From the NCBI GenBank assembly GCA_964454015.1, contig CAYVQF010000093.1, positions 1 to 13,674 of the forward strand: DNA of 13,674 bases, given 5' to 3'. The DNA comes from CAYVQF01 sp964454015 (GTDB lineage: Bacteria > Myxococcota_A > Bradymonadia > UBA4248). Below the pieces are notes generated by a model. It did not search any database and had not been told where the DNA came from. It saw only the letters and a program-made list of their open reading frames with translations. Positions 7,180 to 13,674 of this stretch are shown one piece after another; within the stretch, counting starts at the first letter, position 1; each line of letters begins with the position of its first letter. Position numbers and translations under genes: made by a program.

Positions 7180-7956
7180 CTAGTGCGAGATTTCGACCCG
7201 GAGAAATTGTTGGCCGATGAAGAGGTAGTCCCCGCTCTCGAGGCGGGTGTCCTGGCGCACGCGTATGAAGGTCCCGTTGCGGCTGTCCAGGTCTTCGAGG
7301 ACAGCGCCATCCTCTTTCCAGGCGACGACGAAGTGTCGCTTGGAGAGGTGCAGGTCCTTGGGGAAGCTCATGTCACAGCCTTCGCGCCCGACCAAGATGC
7401 GTCCTGAGGGGGAGGCGTAGGCCGTGCCGCGGTAGCCGCCTTCGAGGACTTCAACGAGGCGAAAGCGGACGTCGCGATCGGGGCTCGCCAGTGGCTGCGT
7501 GCCGTTGGCTGAGGGGGTGTTGTCGGGTCGCAGGTGCTCGAAGCGGAAGAAGTGGTCGCCGGCGCGGATGATGTCGCCGTGTTGGAGGGGGGTGGGCTGG
7601 CGAATCTTCAGGAGGGTGCCGTTGGTGCTGCCTTCGTCCCTGAGGAAGAGGTGGTTGTCTTCGTAATAGAAGTCGGCGTGGTGGGGGCTGACGTAAGGAT
7701 CTTCAAAGGAGATGGCGCCTTGGCCACGGCCGCAGCGGTGGTGGGTGGCGTTGAGGTGGAAGCTCATGCCGTCGACGGCGTCGCCGCGGATGAGGATGAG
7801 CTTGGCTTTGCCCGGGGCTTGCATGGGGCTGTAGTAGAGCGTGTGGAGCGTTCCGTCGTCGTCCTCAGCGTACTTGGAACCACAGCGGCCGCAATAGAGG
7901 TGCCCCTCAGGGACGACGGCGTTACAATGGCTGCAAACTCTTGGCATCGCTGGCAT
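7180..7956 (-). CDS. Zinc-ribbon protein with two FHA domains
   Basis: Cytoplasmic protein of 258 residues that should bind phosphothreonine peptides. Residues 8-25 form a four-cysteine zinc ribbon (C8, C11, C22, C25; CSHC and CGRC knuckles). FHA domain 1 covers about 53-138, with CGRGQGAI (75-82), the S-x-x-H position at S90/H93, and STNGT (110-114). FHA domain 2 covers about 165-255, with VGREGCDMSF (189-198), LSKRH (204-208) and SRNGT (225-229). Both keep the Arg, Ser/His and Asn residues typical of phosphopeptide binding. Such proteins usually act as adaptors downstream of Ser/Thr kinases; no kinase gene is in the window. The ATG at 7956 is chosen because AGGGG lies six bases upstream; ATG 7947 is also possible. 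It lies 83 bases downstream of the TPR-HEAT gene on the same strand, so they may be co-transcribed. Confidence 0.9.
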   Translation of the reverse strand: MPAMPRVCSHCNAVVPEGHLYCGRCGSKYAEDDDGTLHTLYYSPMQAPGKAKLILIRGDAVDGMSFHLNATHHRCGRGQGAISFEDPYVSPHHADFYYEDNHLFLRDEGSTNGTLLKIRQPTPLQHGDIIRAGDHFFRFEHLRPDNTPSANGTQPLASPDRDVRFRLVEVLEGGYRGTAYASPSGRILVGREGCDMSFPKDLHLSKRHFVVAWKEDGAVLEDLDSRNGTFIRVRQDTRLESGDYLFIGQQFLRVEISH

Positions 7957-8039
7957 GGCAGACCCCTAGGGTGAGCGCGCTCCCAAAGCGCGAGGCCCCA
8001 GGCTAGCGCCAAGCGCCAGTGGTGGCAAGGGCCACGCGT
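7957..8039. other. Short spacer with weak hairpins
   Basis: The 83 bases between the TPR-HEAT and FHA genes contain CGCGCT (7976-7981) with AGCGCG (7987-7992), and GTGGC (8022-8026) with GCCAC (8031-8035), as short stem-loops. There is no T-run, so read-through from the TPR-HEAT gene into the FHA gene looks possible. Confidence 0.25.
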
Positions 8040-11000
8040 TCAGGGGGAGGTGGCTTCCAGAAGTCGGCGCAGACCGGGATTGTGTTGGTAGGGGAGCTCG
8101 AGGACGTCGTTCCGGGCGCCGAGACGGATGAGGGCCTGGGCGATCTCGATCTGGACGCTGTCGGGTTGTTGGGGGAAGGCCTTCTTGAGGGCCGGGATGG
8201 CGCGGGCGTCGCCGAGGTGGCCGAGGCCCCGAGCGGCCATGGCCGCGACGTAGGGGAAGGTGTCGGCGAGGGCGTCGCTCAGCAGGTCGAAGGAAGTCGA
8301 CGCGGCGAGTAGGCCGAGGGCCCAGGCGGCGTAGCCGCGAGTGGCGAAGTTCTGCGCGCTGAGGGCGTTCTGGAGCGGGGTGAGGGCGCGTGGGTCTTTG
8401 CTGCGCCCCAAGGCGAGGGCGGCTTGCATCTTGACGTCGTCGCTGGGATCGCTGCCCAAGGCCTGGATGAGGTCGGGAACGGCCTGGCTGTCGGCGATTT
8501 TGCCGAGGAGGCTGGCGGCGTGCCAGCGTTGGGCCGTGACCTCGCTCTGGAGGCTTTGTCGCAGCTCTGGCGCCAGGTCGGTGACGATGGTGGCCAAGGC
8601 CGCCCACGGCTCGTCGGTCTCTGGGCTCAGGCGCTGGAGCGCCAGGGCGCTGGGGACGCCGTCGAGATCCTGGAGCACCTGGAGGCGCAGCTCGGGGCGG
8701 TCGTCGTTGAGCTTGCGCCGAGCGACCTTGATGAACTCCTGGGCGTGGGTCTTGAGCAGGGGCGTGGGGTCGGTGTCGTCGACGCTGTCAAACTCGCTCT
8801 GCAGGATCTCGCCAAGGAGGCCGATGGTGTTGAAGTTACTGCTGTCGTTGTTGATGTCGAGGAAGGCGGCGTTGGCTTCCCACAGGATGGGTCGAGGGGC
8901 GTCGACGTGGGCCGTGACGATGCGGCGCAGGGCAAAGGCCGCGGCCTGGCGCGCTGCGGGTTGGTTGGACCAGTAGGTGTCGATGAGGGCCTCGACGGTG
9001 CGCGCGTCGCCCATGGCGCCCAGGGACCAGGCGGCGACGGCCGCAGAGAAGGCGTCTTCCTCGCGGAGCATGTTGAGCAGGGGATCGATGGCCTGGATGG
9101 CGTTCATGTTGCCGAGGGCCCAGGCGGCGGCGGCGCGGACATTGGGCGAGGGGTCGCTCTTGACGAGGCGGAGCAAGACGTCTTGTCCGGTCTTGTGGCG
9201 GCCCAGACCAATGGCGGCGAGGGTGCGGATGGAGATGAAGTTGGTGCCAGAGAGGTCGAGGAGGGCTTGACGGGCCTCTGGGGCGTCGATGAAGCCCAGG
9301 CCCCAGGTGGAGATCTCGCGGATGCGACGGTCGAAGGTGTGGCTGGTGGCCTCGACGAGGTAGGGTACGGCGCGCGGGGCGCGCAGGCGGGCCAGGGCGA
9401 GGGCGGCGCGCACTTGCACCTTGCGGTTGGGATCCTTCATCAGGTTCGCCATGGCGGGGGCGGCGTTGGGGTTGCCCATCTCGGCGAGGAGATCGAGGGC
9501 GAGATTGCGGGTGGCACCTTGATCGTCAGCCATGGCGTCGAGGAGTGGTTTGATGGCGCGGCGGCCGATGTCGTGGAGGCTCTGCCTGGCGACGGCGGCT
9601 TCGCGGGCATCTCCGGCGCGGGTCTTGGCGATGAGGTCTTGGGCCATGGCGGCGTAGAGCTCGACCATGATTTGGCCGTAGATGGCTTTGGGGGGGATGC
9701 GGCGGAGCATGGGCGAGAAGGCCTGCTCGAGGCTCTCGAGGGTGCCGGCGTAGGCGTTGTAGTCGAGGGCACGGCGGGCGGCGCGCAAGATCATGTTGTC
9801 GTCCATGGCCTGCGTCACGACGATGCGGTGGAGCTGGTCGGCGTCCATGTCGCGGTTGAGTTGGATGTAGATGTCGGCGAGGACGAAGTAGTTTTCGAAG
9901 GCTCTGGGGTCGACGGCGAGGGCCTCCTCGTAGGCTTCGGCGGCTTTGGCGAAGTGTTTCTTCTTGCGGTAGATGTCGCCGAGCTTGGCGTAAGCGCGGG
10001 CATCGTTGGCGTTGACGCGCAGGGAGGCGAGGATGGCTTCTTCGGCCATGGCGGGATCGCCGAGCTTGAGGTGAGCGTCGGCGATTTTTTGCAGATAGAT
10101 GCGGTTGCGCAGTGGATCGGCCTCGGCGAGTCGTTCGAGCAGGGGGAGGGTCGCTTCGATGTTGCCAATCTCGATGTAGGCCTTCTCTAGGGCCAGGAGG
10201 GCGTCGATGTCTTTGGGGTGGTGGGCGACGAGCTGATGCAGGATGGCGATGGCCTCATCGACCTCTTTGAGCTTGAGGTAGGCCTCGGCGAGGAAGTAGC
10301 CCGCTTCGGGGTCGGGGACTTCGCGCTCGAAGGCGCGCTGATACTGGTTGAGGTTGGCGCGCAGGGTCCCCTGCTGGGCGTAGATGTTGATGACGTGCGC
10401 CCGGGCTTCGCGCTTGAGGAGCTTGTCGTCGCACTTTTCGCCGATGATGAGCCAGGTGTTGACGGCGTCGTTGAAGCGACGCAAGCGCTCGTAGGACTCG
10501 GCCATGTCGCGTTGGTAGGAGCAGTTGGTGGGATCCTTGTCGATGGATTTCTGGTAGGCGGCGATGGCTTCGTCGTGCATGCCGTGATCGGCGTAGATGC
10601 GCCCGAGGATCTGGTTGGCTTCGGCTTCGTCGCGGACGACTTGGGGGATCTTCTTCCAGGTCTCCAGGGCGAGGTCGCGCTGCCCCGTCTGGAAATAGAA
10701 GTCACCGAGGTTCTGCACGTAGGAGGCGTTCTTGGGGTCGAGCTTGATGAGCAACTTGTAGATGGCCAGTGCTTTGTCGTTCTGCTCCCAGCTCAAATAC
10801 TTGTCCGCGAGCTTGAGGTGGACCGAGGTGTCCCGGGGGAAGGCGCGGGAGAGCTCGTCGAGGGTCTTGAGGGCCCCGTTCTTGTCCTGGTTGCGGTACT
10901 GGATATCGGCCAGCTCGAAGCGATAGTTGGGATCGCGGGGGAGGGCCTTGATGAGATCGCGGTAGGCGTCGATGACGGCGCTGACGTCGCCCTTGCGCTC

Positions 11001-12059
11001 GAGGACCTGGATGAGGCGCAGGCGCGCGTCGGCGTTCGAGGGTTGGGCGCGGATGGCGCTGCGGACGAAGGAGAGGGCGCGTTCACTCTCGCCCATTTCT
11101 TCGTGGAGACGGGCGAGGATCATGAGCTGGTCGAAGGAGGGGCTGGTCCAGGTTTCGAGGTAGTAGTCGACCAGGGCGTGGAGCTCGTTCTGGCGGCGGT
11201 AGATGCCGATGATCCGCTCTTCGACTTCGTTCTGGAGCCAGGAACCGCTGCTGACCTTCTTGGCGGCGTCGCGGTAGACCTCGATGGCCTTGTCGTCTTT
11301 GCCCTGTTTCTCATAGACGTCGCCGATGTCGAGCATGAGCTGGGTCTTGACCTGGAGGTTACGGCCAGCGAGGCGGTCCGCTTCTTGGAGCTGGAGGAGG
11401 GCCTCGTCAAAGAGCTTGTTCTCGACCAAGAGCTGGGCGAGCTCCTTGCGCAGGAAGATGCTGCGCGGGTCGAGGTCGACGAGCTGGGCAAAGTAGTTCT
11501 TGGCCTTGTCGAGGTGGCGGCGGTGCAGGGCCATGGCGCCAAGGGCGCGGAGGAGGCGTTCCTTCTGGTCGCGATCCTTGGAGAGGGAGAGGGCCTTCTC
11601 GTAAGCCTCGACCGCAGGATCGAGGTCGCGGTTGGCCTCTTGGACGATCCCGATGGACTCGAAGACCAGCGCATTTTGTTGGAGCGTGGCTGCAAATTGG
11701 TATGAGGCGAGGGCGGCGTCGAGGCGTCCACCGTGGCGCAACATGTGTCCGAGGAGCATGCGCCAGATGTAGTTGTTGGGGTCGGCATCGACCTTGGCTT
11801 GGTACTCGGCGACGAGCTTGTCATAGGCCGGTCCGCGGCCCACGGTGCGCATGAGCTGCTTGAAGGCGTAGCTCTCTTCTGCGGAGCGATTGACGAGCTG
11901 CTTGTAGCGCTCGATTTTCTTGGCCTCGAAATCGTCGCGCTCGACCTCCCAGTCTTGGGCGCTGGCGGGTGCGGGCAGGGAGAGCCAGGCGGTGGCGGCA
12001 AGGCAACAGAAGAAGAGGAGGAGGAGAGGCTTGGAGCGGTGGGCTGGCGAAGAAGTCAT
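8040..12059 (-). CDS. Large exported TPR and HEAT repeat protein
   Basis: Very large scaffold-type protein of 1339 residues, predicted to be exported to the periplasm. Residues 1-34 are a signal peptide: basic residues at 8-9, hydrophobic LLLLFFCCLAATAW (12-25), and a likely cut after ASA before Q35. About 78-745 is a long run of tetratricopeptide repeats, for example DEAIAAYQKSIDKDPTN and AKAAEAYEEALAVDPRAF. About 820-1335 is a run of HEAT/PBS-lyase-like repeats, for example NVRAAAAWALGNMNAIQAIDPLL, KMQAALALGRSKDPRALTPL and YVAAMAARGLGHLGDARAIPAL. Both repeat types are protein-binding solenoids. No catalytic motif was seen, so the function is unknown. The ATG at 12059 is preferred: GAGG lies upstream and the signal peptide then starts at residue 1. 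An ATG at 12128 would add 23 residues before it. It lies 158 bases downstream of the membrane protein gene. Confidence 0.88.
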   Translation of the reverse strand: MTSSPAHRSKPLLLLFFCCLAATAWLSLPAPASAQDWEVERDDFEAKKIERYKQLVNRSAEESYAFKQLMRTVGRGPAYDKLVAEYQAKVDADPNNYIWRMLLGHMLRHGGRLDAALASYQFAATLQQNALVFESIGIVQEANRDLDPAVEAYEKALSLSKDRDQKERLLRALGAMALHRRHLDKAKNYFAQLVDLDPRSIFLRKELAQLLVENKLFDEALLQLQEADRLAGRNLQVKTQLMLDIGDVYEKQGKDDKAIEVYRDAAKKVSSGSWLQNEVEERIIGIYRRQNELHALVDYYLETWTSPSFDQLMILARLHEEMGESERALSFVRSAIRAQPSNADARLRLIQVLERKGDVSAVIDAYRDLIKALPRDPNYRFELADIQYRNQDKNGALKTLDELSRAFPRDTSVHLKLADKYLSWEQNDKALAIYKLLIKLDPKNASYVQNLGDFYFQTGQRDLALETWKKIPQVVRDEAEANQILGRIYADHGMHDEAIAAYQKSIDKDPTNCSYQRDMAESYERLRRFNDAVNTWLIIGEKCDDKLLKREARAHVINIYAQQGTLRANLNQYQRAFEREVPDPEAGYFLAEAYLKLKEVDEAIAILHQLVAHHPKDIDALLALEKAYIEIGNIEATLPLLERLAEADPLRNRIYLQKIADAHLKLGDPAMAEEAILASLRVNANDARAYAKLGDIYRKKKHFAKAAEAYEEALAVDPRAFENYFVLADIYIQLNRDMDADQLHRIVVTQAMDDNMILRAARRALDYNAYAGTLESLEQAFSPMLRRIPPKAIYGQIMVELYAAMAQDLIAKTRAGDAREAAVARQSLHDIGRRAIKPLLDAMADDQGATRNLALDLLAEMGNPNAAPAMANLMKDPNRKVQVRAALALARLRAPRAVPYLVEATSHTFDRRIREISTWGLGFIDAPEARQALLDLSGTNFISIRTLAAIGLGRHKTGQDVLLRLVKSDPSPNVRAAAAWALGNMNAIQAIDPLLNMLREEDAFSAAVAAWSLGAMGDARTVEALIDTYWSNQPAARQAAAFALRRIVTAHVDAPRPILWEANAAFLDINNDSSNFNTIGLLGEILQSEFDSVDDTDPTPLLKTHAQEFIKVARRKLNDDRPELRLQVLQDLDGVPSALALQRLSPETDEPWAALATIVTDLAPELRQSLQSEVTAQRWHAASLLGKIADSQAVPDLIQALGSDPSDDVKMQAALALGRSKDPRALTPLQNALSAQNFATRGYAAWALGLLAASTSFDLLSDALADTFPYVAAMAARGLGHLGDARAIPALKKAFPQQPDSVQIEIAQALIRLGARNDVLELPYQHNPGLRRLLEATSP

Positions 12060-12181
12060 GGTCCAGAGACCTCGCGAACGGGGCCGAGGGACCCCGGGGC
12101 AGGAGAAAGGAGCTTGTCCGCGGAGCACACCGCCGGGGTGAGAGGCACCTGAGGGTGTGGCGCGGAGAAAGCTTAGCGCGG

Positions 12182-12196
12182 GCCCGAGGATCGGGC
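12182..12196 (-). terminator. Possible terminator hairpin after the membrane protein gene
   Basis: GCCCGA (12182-12187) and TCGGGC (12191-12196) form a perfect 6-bp stem with a 3-base loop, 21 bases after the membrane protein stop on the minus strand. The bases that follow are only mildly T-rich (CTAAGCTTTCTCC), so it is a weak terminator candidate. The spacer 12060-12217 otherwise holds the ribosome site of the TPR-HEAT gene and no other gene. Confidence 0.35.
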
Positions 12197-12217
12197 AATG
12201 GGGCGGGTGGGGGAGAG

Positions 12218-12784
12218 TCAGGCTGGGCGGGCCAGGGCGATGATGGCGCGCAGCTTGTCTGCCACGGCGTCGAGCTCGGCGCCGGCGAAGCGGGCTTCAA
12301 GGAGGGTCAAGGCCGGCGCCTCGTGGCGGGTGAGGAGCAGGGCCGTTGGCGTCAGCAGCCAGCGCCCGTGAACGAGCTCCACTTGGTCGAAGTCGGACCA
12401 GGGCAGGGTGAGCTCGCGGGGCCCAAAGAGACCGTGGGTACAGAGGCAGAGGGTCCCCGCTTGCGGGAGAAAGCGCACGTGGCGCCGGCGAAAGAGGGTG
12501 AGGGCCGCCGTGGCCAAGGCGACACCCAGCGAGACGATGACCAGCAGGGAGACGAAGAAGCTTGTGAAGTCTTCGCCACGGTGGGCGTAATCGAGGGCGA
12601 AATCGGGCAGAAAAAAGAGCGAGAGGAAGGCGGCCGTCGCCACCACTGCGACCACGAAGACCCGCATGGTGTCGCGGGCTCGGCCCCACCAGCTTTGAGT
12701 CAGGCGAAAACCGTCGGGGATGAGGTCGATGCGATAGAGGCGGCCATGATGGCTGAGAGCGGCGTCAACCCGTTGCTCATTCAT
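12218..12784 (-). CDS. Two-helix membrane protein of unknown function
   Basis: Predicted inner-membrane protein of 188 residues; not recognised. Residues 1-40 are cytoplasmic-looking and end in a basic segment. Two membrane helices follow at about 42-60 and 75-98, joined by a short acidic loop, then a basic stop (FRRRHVRF, 98-105). The C-terminal part (about 105-165) has short strands including LCLCTHGLFGPRELTLPWSD and RWLLTPTALLLTR. This resembles bacterial PH-like (bPH2 or YcxB-like) membrane proteins, in which strands follow a two-helix anchor, but that is a guess from layout. The ATG is six bases after the stop of the acidic zinc-ribbon gene, so the two are probably translated from one mRNA. 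No strong Shine-Dalgarno sequence precedes it, which fits translational coupling. Confidence 0.75.
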   Translation of the reverse strand: MNEQRVDAALSHHGRLYRIDLIPDGFRLTQSWWGRARDTMRVFVVAVVATAAFLSLFFLPDFALDYAHRGEDFTSFFVSLLVIVSLGVALATAALTLFRRRHVRFLPQAGTLCLCTHGLFGPRELTLPWSDFDQVELVHGRWLLTPTALLLTRHEAPALTLLEARFAGAELDAVADKLRAIIALARPA

Positions 12785-12790
12785 GAAGGC

Positions 12791-13399
12791 TCAGCCCTTG
12801 CGGCCACAGATGCGGCAGCGCCCGTCGCGACCGATGGTACCAATGCAGGTCTCATCCAGACAGAGACGACGTTTGGCCCAGGCGCTCTTGCCGCGGGGAC
12901 GGCGACTTTTGGGGCTGTCGTCCTCGTCGTCGTCGTCGTCCTCGTCATCGAGATCATCATCGTCTTCGTCGTCTTCGTCCTCGTCGTCGTCTTCGTCCTC
13001 GTCGTCCTCGTCCTCGTCCTCGTCGTCGAAGTCGTCGTCCTCTTCGTCGTCGTCGAGGAGGTCATCGTCGTCCTCTTCGTCGTCGTCGAGATCGTCGTCG
13101 TCCTCGTCGTCGATGCCCAGGGGTTTGGCAGCCTGCCTGCCGCAGTGGGTGCAGCGGCCATTGGCACCGATGGTGCCGATGCAGGCGCCATCTGGGCAGA
13201 GACGGCGTTTCTTCCAGGAGCCCGCTCCTTCGTCTTCGTCGAGGGCGTCGTCCAAGTCGGCATCGATGGGCGGGAGATCGGCGCCCTCGTCGTCCACCTC
13301 GTCGTCGAAGTCTTCGTCTTCGAGATCGTCGTCGTCGAGCAGGTCGTCCATGTCATCCAGGTCTGGGGCGATCTTTTCTTTGTCGACTTTACGGCTCAT
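12791..13399 (-). CDS. Acidic protein with two matching zinc ribbons
   Basis: Cytoplasmic-looking protein of 202 residues, not recognised. It has two near-identical four-cysteine motifs with spacing C-x4-C-x9-C-x2-C: C68, C73, C83, C86, and C180, C185, C195, C198. Each is preceded by KKRRLC or AKRRLC and contains CIGTIG, then GRC and CGR. Between them lies a 65-residue linker (97-161) made of Asp and Glu except for four Leu and one Phe. A shorter acidic stretch (14-57) precedes the first ribbon. The layout suggests two zinc-binding knuckles held by a strongly negative linker, perhaps to bind a basic protein or to mimic nucleic acid; this is inference. The ATG at 13399 is chosen because AGGA lies about seven bases upstream and the frame above it is Pro/Arg-rich with no domain. 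The membrane protein gene follows after six bases. Confidence 0.82.
   Translation of the reverse strand: MSRKVDKEKIAPDLDDMDDLLDDDDLEDEDFDDEVDDEGADLPPIDADLDDALDEDEGAGSWKKRRLCPDGACIGTIGANGRCTHCGRQAAKPLGIDDEDDDDLDDDEEDDDDLLDDDEEDDDFDDEDEDEDDEDEDDDEDEDDEDDDDLDDEDDDDDEDDSPKSRRPRGKSAWAKRRLCLDETCIGTIGRDGRCRICGRKG
12917..13111 (-). repeat. Trinucleotide-rich (GAC/GAT/GAG) coding repeat
   Basis: The stretch coding for the acidic linker is an imperfect tandem array of GAC, GAT and GAG codons (read GTC, ATC and CTC on the plus strand). It is mixed rather than a pure triplet, and reading frame is kept throughout. Such arrays can change length by replication slippage in steps of three, giving linker length variation without frameshift. 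On the plus strand it creates false open frames rich in Val or Ser. Confidence 0.75.
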
Positions 13400-13582
13400 C
13401 GCATTTCCTGCAGCGCGAAGGGGGGGGCACGGGCCTCCGTGTCGAATGGGGTGAGACTCCGGTCGCAGCGCGCGTGACGGCGCTAGGGGCGTATGGTGGA
13501 GTCGTGTCGTTGGCGCGTCAAGGTTGCTGGGAACGCCACAAGCCAGGACCAGAGGCGGGGTGGGAGTGGCATTCCCAGTGTG

Positions 13583-13604
13583 GGGCAGGCTTTCTAGCCT
13601 GCCC
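13583..13604. repeat. Perfect 9-bp palindrome, likely dispersed repeat
   Basis: GGGCAGGCT (13583-13591) and AGCCTGCCC (13596-13604) form a perfect 9-bp stem around the 4-base loop TTCT. It lies in gene-free DNA. Its form, an exact symmetrical GC-rich hairpin, is like small intergenic repeats found in many copies in large bacterial genomes. It could also be the terminator of a gene beyond the window, but no T-run follows. Confidence 0.5.
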
Positions 13605-13645
13605 GTGTCAGCGCGGGTTTGGAAGAGGCAGGCCGGCGTTGGAGA

Positions 13646-13668
13646 CCTCACCCCCCAGCCCCCTCTCC
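13646..13668. repeat. C-rich intergenic repeat fragment at the window edge
   Basis: This C-rich tract begins CCTCACCCC and ends CCCCTCTCC, with an AGC in the middle. Very similar tracts occur as one arm of dispersed intergenic inverted repeats in many large GC-rich genomes (recalled, not searched). The matching G-rich arm would lie beyond the window, so only half can be seen. Confidence 0.4.
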
Positions 13669-13674
13669 ATGAAT

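Larger units (their letters stand above)
13400..13674. other. Gene-free end region with repeats
   Basis: No gene is seen in these 275 bases. The open frame that continues upstream of the acidic protein is rich in Pro, Arg and His and lacks a ribosome site. The promoter of the acidic protein must lie here. TTGACG occurs on the minus strand at about 13521-13516, but no good -10 box lies at the right distance. The last part carries a palindrome and a C-rich tract, described separately. Confidence 0.5.

Noticed and set aside
8424..11705. Two long plus-strand open frames (588 and 495 codons) opposite the TPR-HEAT gene
   Set aside because: The minus strand reads as clean TPR and HEAT repeats over the whole length. 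The antisense frames are Gly/Val/Asp/Glu-rich and result from GC-rich codon use that avoids antisense stops.
12400..13399. Triplet-rich region considered as a CRISPR array or satellite repeat
   Set aside because: The repeat unit is three bases with no spacers, and it is explained as in-frame coding sequence.
12783..13454. Plus-strand open frame encoding a long run of serines
   Set aside because: Another frame across the same triplet array. Poly-Ser arises from TCG/TCC/TCA reading of the repeat and has no independent support.
11969..13477. Plus-strand open frame of 502 codons with a long Val/Leu/Ile-rich stretch that looks like membrane helices
   Set aside because: It is antisense to three minus-strand genes, and the hydrophobic stretch is just the complement of the Asp/Glu codon array. 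It has no ribosome site or domain.

Overview
The window is GC-rich chromosomal DNA, probably from a free-living Gram-negative bacterium. A beta-barrel-like outer-membrane protein ending in Phe and several Sec signal peptides support this. A DUF4476-type protein, a large secreted TPR/HEAT protein, a zinc-ribbon/double-FHA protein and an Asp-rich zinc-ribbon protein suggest Myxococcota or a related deltaproteobacterial lineage. That placement is inference from gene content. I see ten protein genes and no rRNA, tRNA, CRISPR array, transposase, phage gene or integrase.

Left part (1-4.7 kb): a secreted DUF4476-type protein on the plus strand (210-1046) converges on a minus-strand pair. That pair is a phosphotransferase-fold kinase followed, with a 4-base GTGA overlap, by the NADH-responsive repressor Rex (2871 to 1124). 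Divergent from the kinase is a small outer-membrane barrel-like protein (3079-3690). It converges, 6 bases apart, on a two-receiver response regulator (4647 to 3697) whose first receiver has lost its phosphorylation residues.

Middle (4.7-5.7 kb): an AT-richer spacer of about 290 bases probably carries divergent promoters. It separates the response regulator from an unrecognised soluble protein of 238 residues (4939-5655).

Right part (5.7-13.4 kb): five genes all run on the minus strand. In transcription order they are a double zinc-ribbon protein with a 65-residue acidic linker, a two-helix membrane protein 6 bases downstream, a 1339-residue exported TPR plus HEAT protein, a zinc-ribbon/FHA/FHA protein, and a YbdG-type mechanosensitive channel. 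Only the first two are close enough to be a clear operon; the other gaps are 158, 83 and 208 bases. The last 275 bases hold no gene but do hold a perfect 9-bp palindrome and a C-rich tract that resemble dispersed intergenic repeats.

Most of the window looks like conserved housekeeping and regulatory genes rather than a mobile island. The least familiar parts are the acidic zinc-ribbon/membrane pair, the giant TPR-HEAT protein beside the FHA protein, and the pseudo-receiver/receiver regulator. No defence or mobile system is visible.
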